Origin: Castellaniella hirudinis_A
Lineage (GTDB): Bacteria; Pseudomonadota; Gammaproteobacteria; Burkholderiales; Burkholderiaceae_B
Length of the DNA stretch: 64,000 nt
Assembly (NCBI RefSeq): GCF_047468865.1
Contig: NZ_JBLGTV010000001.1
Coordinates: 248,001 to 312,000, forward strand
Direction: 5' to 3'
The notes under the pieces were generated by a model, which did not search any database, was not told the origin of the DNA, and saw only the letters and a list, made by a program, of their open reading frames with translations. The stretch's first letter is position 1. Every line of letters starts with the position of its first letter. This document shows positions 49,968 to 57,069 of the stretch, piece after piece. The position numbers were made by a program, and so were the translations under genes.

Positions 49968-50063
49968 TCGGGGGATGATGCGCCTGGCGGCCGTCGGCCC
50001 GTCTGCAAAAATTCGGGCGGGCTGGTATCGTATCGGCACCGTATCCACAGGGAAACCCGCGCC

Positions 50064-51152
50064 ATGTGTACTTCATTGCTATATGCTGACGCCCAGCGGC
50101 GCGCCTATCTGGGCCGCACGCTGGAACTCAGCCTGGAACTGCCTTACCAGATCGCCCGCTTTCCCCGGGGCGCCGAAATCCGCTCTGTGGTCGAAGGGCA
50201 TCCGGGCCTGCAATGGCGCATGGATCACGCGGTCATCGCCGTGACCATGCCGGCGGCGATGCCCGCCCCCGGGGCGGCGTTTGCCCCGTCCGATCTGAAA
50301 ATCATCGAAGGCGTCAACGACGCGGGCCTGGCCTGCAGCGTGCAGTCCTATCCGCAGGCGGGCGGGCCGCAGGCCCCGCTGGACCCCGCCCGGCAGGCGA
50401 TTTCCGCCGCCGATATCGGCGCTTTCGTGCTGGGCCGATTCAGCACCGTGGCCCAGGTCAAGGCCGCCTTGGCGGACACCCAGATCGAACTGTCCCGCAT
50501 CCCGATTCTGGGGGGGCTGCAGATGCCGTTTCATTATGGCGTGCACGATGCCGGCGGGGCCAGCCTGGTCATCGAATTCCACCGGGGGCAGTTGGCCGTC
50601 TACGACAACCCCGTGGGGGTGATGACCAACGCGCCGCAGTTTTCCTGGCACTTGACCAACCTGAACAACTACGCGTTTTTGTCCAATGTCGACCGTTCAC
50701 GCGGGCGTTTTGCGGATTACGCCGTCGAGCAGCCCGGGTCGGGCATCGCCAAGGCCGGCTTGCCCGGCACGGATACCTCGGTCGATCGTTTCGTGCGGGC
50801 CGCATTCTATGCCCAGTTCGCCGAAAAACAAAGCGATCCCGATCTGGCCGTGCAGATGGTGGCCCACATCATGAACAATTTCGATCGGCCACGCGGGATC
50901 ACCATTGATCCGCCCGGCGAGGGCAGCGGTCATTTGCAGGTGGCCGGCCACGACTTGAACACCATCCCCACCGAATTCACCAGCTGGACCAGCCTGACGG
51001 ATCTCGACCGCCGGCGCCTGTACCTGCGCGGCGGCAGCGGCATGGGCTATACCTGCTTCGATCTCCCGTCCCAGGCGGCCAACCCCCGGTTCAGCGTTGC
51101 GCCCATGGCGCATCTGATGCCGTCCATGCCGCCGCCCGTCGATCTCGCCTGA
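50064..51152 (+). CDS. Linear amide C-N hydrolase (choloylglycine hydrolase/penicillin V acylase family)
   Basis: 362-residue Ntn hydrolase. The sequence begins Met-Cys, so removal of Met would expose Cys as the N-terminal nucleophile without a propeptide; YLGRTLEL (Arg) and later LTNLNNYAFLSNVD (Asn) fit the family active site. No signal peptide, so it is probably cytoplasmic, unlike periplasmic members. Family members cleave conjugated bile salts, penicillin V or acyl-homoserine lactones; the substrate here is unknown. It follows the chemoreceptor by 96 bases. Confidence 0.85.
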   Translation: MCTSLLYADAQRRAYLGRTLELSLELPYQIARFPRGAEIRSVVEGHPGLQWRMDHAVIAVTMPAAMPAPGAAFAPSDLKIIEGVNDAGLACSVQSYPQAGGPQAPLDPARQAISAADIGAFVLGRFSTVAQVKAALADTQIELSRIPILGGLQMPFHYGVHDAGGASLVIEFHRGQLAVYDNPVGVMTNAPQFSWHLTNLNNYAFLSNVDRSRGRFADYAVEQPGSGIAKAGLPGTDTSVDRFVRAAFYAQFAEKQSDPDLAVQMVAHIMNNFDRPRGITIDPPGEGSGHLQVAGHDLNTIPTEFTSWTSLTDLDRRRLYLRGGSGMGYTCFDLPSQAANPRFSVAPMAHLMPSMPPPVDLA

Positions 51153-51200
51153 TCGCCGGGCGGGGATGCCGCCGGCCCGGGGGCCTGGGCTGGCGGCGGG

Positions 51201-53108
51201 CTACCGGGATGCCGGCCCCATCACGGTATCGAAGAACGCGCCGACGGCCTGGTGCGCGGTCAGGGGCAGCACATGGGCCACATACTGGTCGGGCCGCACG
51301 ATGAGGATGACGCCCGCGCGGCTCAGGCCGCGTTCCGCGTAGATATCGCTGCCATCCCCGCCGGGCCCGCTGCTGGCGGCAAAGACTTTTTCGTAGTCCC
51401 GCAGCCCATAGGGGCCGACGACGGGCTTGAAGACCGCCGGCACCTGGTTGATGTTGATGGTATCGAAACGCTGCTGGTAGATGACTTTCGCGTCGACCCA
51501 GGCGTCCGAGTCGAGCGTGGACGGGGTGCGGACGATGGGGGAATGAGGGTCGGTGGCCAGCCAGTGGGCGAAGGCCGTCAAGGCCGAGTCTTCCCCGGGG
51601 GCGGCCTGGTCGGCAAAGGCGTACAGCCGCCAACGGCCGTCGGCCGGTGCCTGGTGGCCCAGCTGCAGGACGTTCATGTCGCACACCCGCACCACCGGCG
51701 ATGATTTGAAGCGCTTGCCCACCGGGTAGCCAGTGGCCAGATCCTGGTGCTGCTGCCCGCCGGTAATCATGGATGGCGCGTACTGCGTCATGAAACCGCT
51801 GGGAAACTCGAAGGTTCTGACGTAGTATTTTTCGACTTCGGCGGGGTCTTTCAGCTGGTCGGGCGGGGTGGCCATCAGGGTGGACCATTCGCGGTCGAAG
51901 CGGATGAGCTCGCTGGCCACCACCTGGCGCTCGGCTGAGTAGGTGTCCAGCAGGCCGGCGGGGCTGCGGCCTTCCAGGACGTGGGCAATCTTCCAGGCGA
52001 TGTTGAGGCCGTCCTGCATGGAGACATTCATGCCCTGGCCGGCCTTGGCGCTGTGGGTGTGGCAGGCGTCGCCGGTGATGAAGACGTGCGGGCTGCGGCG
52101 GCCGATGTCGGCCTCGTCCACGTCGTCGAAGCGGTCCGTCAGGCGGTGGGCGACTTCGTAGACGCTGAACCAGGCCACATGTTTGACATCCAGCGCATAG
52201 GGATGGATGATCTGGTTGGCCCGCGCAATGATGTCCTCGATGGGGGTGGCCCGGATGGTCTTGGCGTTTTTTTCGTCGATCACGCCCAGATCCACGTACA
52301 TGCGAAACAGGTAGCCGCCTTCACGCGGGATCAGCAGGATATTGCCGCCATCATGCGACTGGATGGCGCATTTGGTGCGGATGTCCGGGAAATCGGTATT
52401 GGCCAGCACGTCCATCACCCCCCAGGCGTGCATGGATTCACTGCCCGACATGACCCGCCCGATGGCGTCGCGCACCTTGCTGTGGGCGCCGTCGCAGCCG
52501 ATGACGTACTTGGCGCGCACGATGCGCGCCTGGCCTTCCTGGGCCAGGGCCGAGCCCCGCAGCTGGACTTCGACGGGGTATTCCTCGTCGGGGTGGATAC
52601 GCAGGCCCAGGAACTGCCAGCCGAAGTCTATCTTGATCTTCGCCGGCGCATTCATCATGGCTTCCGCGAAATAATCCTGGATGCGCGCCTGGTTGACGAT
52701 CAGGTGCGGAAATTCGCTGATCTGGTACGAGCCGTCGGCGGGCAGGCCGCTGCGCACGACGTGTTTTGGGTTGTGCGGGTCGGGGGTCCAGAAGGCCATG
52801 GCCGTGATGTGATAACCTTCCTGGATGACCCGTTCGGCAAAGCCGAAGGCCTGGAAGGTCTCGACCGAGCGCGACTGGATGCCGTCGGCGTGGCCCAGGT
52901 TCAGGCGTTCGCCCCGGCGTTCGATCAGGCGCGCCTGAATGCCGGGAAACTGCGCCAGCTGGGCGGCGGCGATGTGTCCGGCCGGCCCCGCCCCGACGAT
53001 CAGAACATCCATGGTATCGGGCAGGGTGTCGGGGCGGTCGATCCCGGCGCCCGCGGCGGGCCGGATGCGGGGCTCGCCGGAAATATAGCCGTGGTGGTGA
53101 AATTGCAT
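51201..53108 (-). CDS. mobA: 3-Hydroxybenzoate 4-monooxygenase-like flavoprotein
   Basis: 635 residues. FAD-binding GxGxxG (DVLIVGAGPAGHIAAAQLA at about 34), a second FAD motif with GDACHTHSAKAGQGMNVSMQ at about 340, and a C-terminal thioredoxin-like domain (about 470-635; VVRVCDMNVLQLGHQAPADG). Length, the MQFHHHGYISG opening and the RTDQYVA-like RPDQYVAHVLPL end resemble Comamonas MobA, which makes protocatechuate from 3-hydroxybenzoate; phenol 2-monooxygenase is the alternative. No other catabolic gene is adjacent. A perfect palindrome lies upstream. Confidence 0.85.
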   Translation of the reverse strand: MQFHHHGYISGEPRIRPAAGAGIDRPDTLPDTMDVLIVGAGPAGHIAAAQLAQFPGIQARLIERRGERLNLGHADGIQSRSVETFQAFGFAERVIQEGYHITAMAFWTPDPHNPKHVVRSGLPADGSYQISEFPHLIVNQARIQDYFAEAMMNAPAKIKIDFGWQFLGLRIHPDEEYPVEVQLRGSALAQEGQARIVRAKYVIGCDGAHSKVRDAIGRVMSGSESMHAWGVMDVLANTDFPDIRTKCAIQSHDGGNILLIPREGGYLFRMYVDLGVIDEKNAKTIRATPIEDIIARANQIIHPYALDVKHVAWFSVYEVAHRLTDRFDDVDEADIGRRSPHVFITGDACHTHSAKAGQGMNVSMQDGLNIAWKIAHVLEGRSPAGLLDTYSAERQVVASELIRFDREWSTLMATPPDQLKDPAEVEKYYVRTFEFPSGFMTQYAPSMITGGQQHQDLATGYPVGKRFKSSPVVRVCDMNVLQLGHQAPADGRWRLYAFADQAAPGEDSALTAFAHWLATDPHSPIVRTPSTLDSDAWVDAKVIYQQRFDTININQVPAVFKPVVGPYGLRDYEKVFAASSGPGGDGSDIYAERGLSRAGVILIVRPDQYVAHVLPLTAHQAVGAFFDTVMGPASR

Positions 53109-53176
53109 GGTTTTCCTCTGGTGCTGGGCGGCTTGCGGGCCGGCGGCCCGATTGCCGTGGGCCGTTCCTTTAAGTA

Positions 53177-53190
53177 GCTAATATATTAGC
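53177..53190. promoter_or_regulatory. 14-bp palindromic operator upstream of mobA
   Basis: GCTAATATATTAGC is a perfect palindrome 69 bases before the mobA start. On the minus strand it overlaps a possible -10 (TAATAT), with TTGCTA 18 bases upstream of that as -35. MarR- or ArsR-type repressors use such A/T palindromes. The adjacent ATTTAGTTAAA (53191-53201) also occurs, inverted, in the ArsR-AhpD intergenic region. Confidence 0.55.
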
Positions 53191-53238
53191 ATTTAGTTAA
53201 AGATTCTAGCAATTGCGCTTCGCAAGAAAAATTCGGCT

Positions 53239-55887
53239 TTACCCTAGGGGCGTCAAGCCGCGCAGCGCCTCCATCCTGATGGCCGCCACGCCCAGGTCTT
53301 CCCAGTGCTCCGGCTGGCAGGTGAACAGCAGGATCTGGTGGCGCCGGGCCGCGTCGAACAGGATGCGCTTCATGTGGGACAGGCGCTGCGGATCGCTGTG
53401 CACCAGCGCGTCGTCCAGGATGATCAGAGTGGGCCGGCCCGCCGCCTGCAGCAGGTCGGCATAGGCCAGCCTGCTGATCAGGCCCAGTTGCTCGCGTGCC
53501 CCGTAGCTGAGGGCCAGATAGTCGTCGTGGGCTTCTCCGTCCCGGGCGGGACGGCTCAGTTGCCGGGGCAGCAGCGCGTCGTCCAGATCCAGGCGGGCGC
53601 GGGGAAACAACAGCGCCAGGTAGTGATCCAGGTGCCGCTGCAAGGGGGCCTGGATGCGCTGCGTCAGGGCGCGGCGCTTGTCGTTCAGCAGGCCCAGCAA
53701 GCGATCCAGGGCGGCGGCATGGCGCTGGTAGGCGTCGCAGCGCTGCCGGCCGTGCCGCAGCCGCAAGGCCACCTCGGCGCGCTGTTCCTCCAGCCCGTGG
53801 GCGCCCAGGGCATCCAGCGTGCTTTGCAGCCGGGCGATGTCCAGGGTGCGCGCTTGGGCTTCTTTTTCCAGGATGTCCGCTGTGGCGCCCAGGCGCTGGA
53901 TGTCCTGGCGCAGGATGTCGGGCCGCGCCGCGTCGATTGTCCGCTGCCGCTCGTCCAGCGCCTGCTGCAGCAGGGGGTCTTGCGCGCGCAGCGCCAGCAG
54001 TTGCTGCTGCCATTCGGCGGTCTGGCGCCGGTGATCCGGCGCTTGCAGCGCGTCGTGCAGCCGCTGCCATTCCCCTTGCGCGCTGGCGGCGGCCTGCCGG
54101 GCCAGGCTGTGCGCTTTCTCGAATTCTCCCTGCTGCTGCTCGGCGGCCCGCAGTGCCGTCTGGGCATGTATTTGCCGGCTTTCCGCCTCGGCCAGGCCGA
54201 TATCGTCCGGGCCGGGCGAGGGCAGGTCGGCCAGTTGCCCGCGCAGGGCTTGCTGCCGTTGAACCCCCAGGGCCTGCTGGGTGGCCAGTTCGTCCACGCC
54301 TTGCGGCGCCAGGTTTTTCAGCAGCAATTCGTGGCGGCCGATGGTTTCCTGTTGGGCGCGGCGTTGTTCGGCCTGGGTTTCGGCGTGCGCCAGACTGTTT
54401 GCTTGCAAGGCGTCCAGGGCGGCTTGATAGCGGTCTTGCGCGGCCTGGCTGCGGCGCGCCAGATCGGCGATGTCCGCGCCGCCGGGCCGCAGGTGCAAGG
54501 TGCCGACGCCGGGGATGCGGATTTCGGCGGGGGCGATCAGTCGGCGCTCGCCCTGGCCCGCCAGGGTCTCGTCGCCCAACTGGAGATGCTGCGCGGGCAG
54601 CAGGTCGAAGCGCAGTTGCGTGGCCATCGCCTGCCGGGCGATGTCGATAGTGTTGAGATCTTGGTGGATGTCGCGCAGTTGCTTCAAGGCGTCCGGGCCG
54701 ACGGGGTTGGCCTGCACCTGGCCGCGCAGCGCCAGCAACTGCGCCTGCAGCGTGCGCGCCTGATCCAGCCGCCCGGCCAGCGCCGCCAGATCCTGATCCA
54801 GTTGGGCCAGTTCGCGGCGCACCACGTGGTGCTGTTCGCGTCGGCGCATCCGGTGCAGCGTGTCGCTGGCCGCCCGGTAGTCGGCCTGGGCCTGGTTCAG
54901 CCGGCGCGCAACCTGCGGCCGACGGGCTTCCAGGTCGTCCAGGGCAGCGCTGGCCCGCTGCCGTTCACGCGCCCGGTGATCCAGATCGGCCTGCCGCTGG
55001 GCGCAGGCCGCCAGTTGGTCGTGGTACAGGGCTTGTTTGTCCCGGTTGTCCCGCAGCGCCTGGTGCTCGCGCTGCTGCGCTTGTTCAAGACCTTGTACGG
55101 CGGCCAGTTCGGCCTCGGCCCGGGCCGCCGCCTCGCGGTAGCCCCGCCAGGGGCGGGCCGCGTCGCCCGCCTGCTGATTCAGCAGTTCGCCCAGGCGGTC
55201 GACTTGCGCCTGGTAGGCGGCGATGGATTGATCCAGGCTTGCCAACTGGGCTTCGTCGTCGGCGCATTGCTGCCTGGCTTCGGCATAGGCCCCGGTGGGC
55301 CGCCCCGTGCCGGTCAGGATGCGGGCGCGCTCTTGCGTCACCGCGCCGATCAGGGCTTCGCCCGCGGAACTGGCCACTTCACCCAGACTGCGTCCCAGGG
55401 CGGATTTCAGGTAGTCCGCCGCATGGCCGACGGCTTCGTGAAGATCCTGGCCCGTGCCTTGCTCGATCCACAGCAGGCCGGGTATGCCCCAGTGTTCGGC
55501 CCGGCTGGCCCCGCGCGCGGCGAAGCGGTAGCCCAGCAGTTCGGCCAGCTTGTCTTCCGCCTCGTCGCCGTCGAAGCGCTCGCCGTCGATGCTGAGGTCG
55601 CAGCGCTTTTGCTTTAAAAAGCGCTTGTGCAAAGACCAGTGCCGGCCTTGCCAGTCGAAATCCAGCTGGATGCTGGGCGCGGCGGAAGAATCCCCCCAGG
55701 GCCGCAGGTCGTCCACCATGCTGGATTTGTGCCGCTCGAAAAAGGCGGCGCGAATCGCCTGAACCAGCGTGCTTTTGCCGGATTCGTTGGGACCGGCGAA
55801 CAAATTGATGCCGGGGGCCAGGGGGCCGACTTCCAGCGGCCCGCGAAATTGGCGCAGCTGTTCGATGCGAATGCGCAGAAGCCTCAT
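53239..55887 (-). CDS. SbcC/YhaN-like AAA ATPase
   Basis: 882-residue SMC-like protein. Walker A AGPNESGKSTLVQAI at about 30, long coiled coils (about 180-700), signature LSYGAREQLGLISRLAYADL and Walker B TLIILDDALVHSD at about 820-850. There is no CxxC zinc hook, and it is shorter than SbcC (about 1050), which favours the YhaN type. Start MRLLRIRIEQ overlaps the nuclease stop (ATGA). With the nuclease it should form a DNA-end processing complex; whether this is repair or defence is unknown. Confidence 0.85.
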   Translation of the reverse strand: MRLLRIRIEQLRQFRGPLEVGPLAPGINLFAGPNESGKSTLVQAIRAAFFERHKSSMVDDLRPWGDSSAAPSIQLDFDWQGRHWSLHKRFLKQKRCDLSIDGERFDGDEAEDKLAELLGYRFAARGASRAEHWGIPGLLWIEQGTGQDLHEAVGHAADYLKSALGRSLGEVASSAGEALIGAVTQERARILTGTGRPTGAYAEARQQCADDEAQLASLDQSIAAYQAQVDRLGELLNQQAGDAARPWRGYREAAARAEAELAAVQGLEQAQQREHQALRDNRDKQALYHDQLAACAQRQADLDHRARERQRASAALDDLEARRPQVARRLNQAQADYRAASDTLHRMRRREQHHVVRRELAQLDQDLAALAGRLDQARTLQAQLLALRGQVQANPVGPDALKQLRDIHQDLNTIDIARQAMATQLRFDLLPAQHLQLGDETLAGQGERRLIAPAEIRIPGVGTLHLRPGGADIADLARRSQAAQDRYQAALDALQANSLAHAETQAEQRRAQQETIGRHELLLKNLAPQGVDELATQQALGVQRQQALRGQLADLPSPGPDDIGLAEAESRQIHAQTALRAAEQQQGEFEKAHSLARQAAASAQGEWQRLHDALQAPDHRRQTAEWQQQLLALRAQDPLLQQALDERQRTIDAARPDILRQDIQRLGATADILEKEAQARTLDIARLQSTLDALGAHGLEEQRAEVALRLRHGRQRCDAYQRHAAALDRLLGLLNDKRRALTQRIQAPLQRHLDHYLALLFPRARLDLDDALLPRQLSRPARDGEAHDDYLALSYGAREQLGLISRLAYADLLQAAGRPTLIILDDALVHSDPQRLSHMKRILFDAARRHQILLFTCQPEHWEDLGVAAIRMEALRGLTPLG

Positions 55888-57002
55888 GGCTGGGCGTCCG
55901 TCTGAGCGCGCAGCAGCCGGGACAGAATGACCAGGGCGTCCCGGGCGGTCTGGCCCTCGGGGCCGTCCTGCTGGCCTTGCAGTTCGTCGATGACTTCGCC
56001 CAGATAGCCGTCGGCCTGCAGGGCGGCGATGTCTTGCGCCGACGGGGTCAGGCGCAGCCTGTCGAGGTCGGCCTGCAGGCTGCGGCAGCGCCCTTGGGTG
56101 ACGGACAGGGCCTGCTGCAGGCGGGTTTCCTCCGCCAGATCGATGTGGCCGGAGATTGCCAGGTCGAGGACGGTGTGGCCGGGCAGTTGCCGCAGGCGCG
56201 CGATCAGCTGATCCAGGTCGGTGGCCAGCGCGAGTTCGACGTCCCAGTGTTCCCAGCGATATTGGCTGGTCGGGCGCGGGGTGACCTGCGGGAGACCTGA
56301 GTCGCCGGGCAGGTCGACCAGCAGGACGTGACCCGCGCCATTGTCCTTGAAGCGTTCTTGTTCGGGCGTGCCACTGTACCAGGTGCGGGGGCCGGCCTGC
56401 TTCAGGCCGTGCCAGTCGCCCAGCGCCAGGTAATCGAGCCGGGCGCGCTCCGCCCGGTCCGCCGCGATCGGGTTGGATGTATCCGCCGCCTCGGCCAGCA
56501 GCCCCTGCACGCTGCCGTGGGCCAGCCCGATGCGCCGCAGGCCGGGCGTAGTCCGGGCGGTGTCGAACCATTCGGTCAGGTCGTGGCGGGTCTGGCGCTG
56601 GGTGAGGGGCGCGGCGAGGATCGCCAGGCCGACGTTGGGGAGCTCCAGGGTATCGGGCCGCAGCAGCACATGGACATGGGGCGGGATCGCCGCCAGCCGC
56701 CGGGCGCGGCTCCAGACGCTTTCGGCCAGCGCGGCATCGTGGTTGCCGGGGATCAGCACCCAGGGGCCGGGGTAGCCCTGCAGGGCATTGAACAGGCGCC
56801 GGATGGTGCGATCCGATACCGTTTGCGCATCGAACACGTCGCCCGCCACCAGAACAGCGTCCACCCGGGCCTCGGCGGCCAGCGCCGCGATGCGCTGGAT
56901 CGTGGAAAAGCGCGCATCGGCCAGCACGGCGGCGTCTTCGGGGGCAAACCGCCCGTATTGGCGGCCAATCTGCCAGTCGGCGGTGTGCAGGATTCTGGGC
57001 AT
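55884..57002 (-). CDS. SbcD/YhaO-like metallophosphoesterase
   Basis: 372 residues, Mre11-type nuclease. Metal-site motifs: ILHTADWQIG (Asp, His), LVAGDVFDA, PGNHDAAL, and YLALGDWHGL near 195 with His. C-terminal capping domain after about 270. First gene of the pair; a 15-bp inverted repeat lies 18 bases before its start. No clear ribosome binding site. Confidence 0.88.
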   Translation of the reverse strand: MPRILHTADWQIGRQYGRFAPEDAAVLADARFSTIQRIAALAAEARVDAVLVAGDVFDAQTVSDRTIRRLFNALQGYPGPWVLIPGNHDAALAESVWSRARRLAAIPPHVHVLLRPDTLELPNVGLAILAAPLTQRQTRHDLTEWFDTARTTPGLRRIGLAHGSVQGLLAEAADTSNPIAADRAERARLDYLALGDWHGLKQAGPRTWYSGTPEQERFKDNGAGHVLLVDLPGDSGLPQVTPRPTSQYRWEHWDVELALATDLDQLIARLRQLPGHTVLDLAISGHIDLAEETRLQQALSVTQGRCRSLQADLDRLRLTPSAQDIAALQADGYLGEVIDELQGQQDGPEGQTARDALVILSRLLRAQTDAQP

Positions 57003-57019
57003 GGCGTCTGGCGGCGCGG

Positions 57020-57061
57020 GCGCAATCGGTATACGGGAAAGCGTCAGTATACCGATTGCGC
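57020..57061. repeat. 15-bp perfect inverted repeat between sulfatase and sbcD-like gene
   Basis: Arms GCGCAATCGGTATAC (57020-57034) and its exact complement (57047-57061) with a 12-base spacer. It lies 8 bases after the sulfatase stop and 17 bases before the nuclease start (both minus strand). As RNA it is a long hairpin without a T tract; as DNA it is a strong candidate operator. Confidence 0.8.
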
Positions 57062-57069
57062 GCGAAGCG

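Noticed and set aside
47778..50048. 756-residue minus-strand open frame opposite the chemoreceptor
   Set aside because: Full overlap with a clear MCP gene; Gly/Gln/Arg-rich translation without domains.
51153..51200. Bidirectional terminator between the amidohydrolase and mobA
   Set aside because: Only a 6-bp GCCGCC/GGCGGC stem with no T tract on either strand.
53305..55617. 770-residue plus-strand open frame opposite the SbcC-like gene
   Set aside because: Antisense to the ATPase with intact Walker and signature motifs; no recognisable domain.
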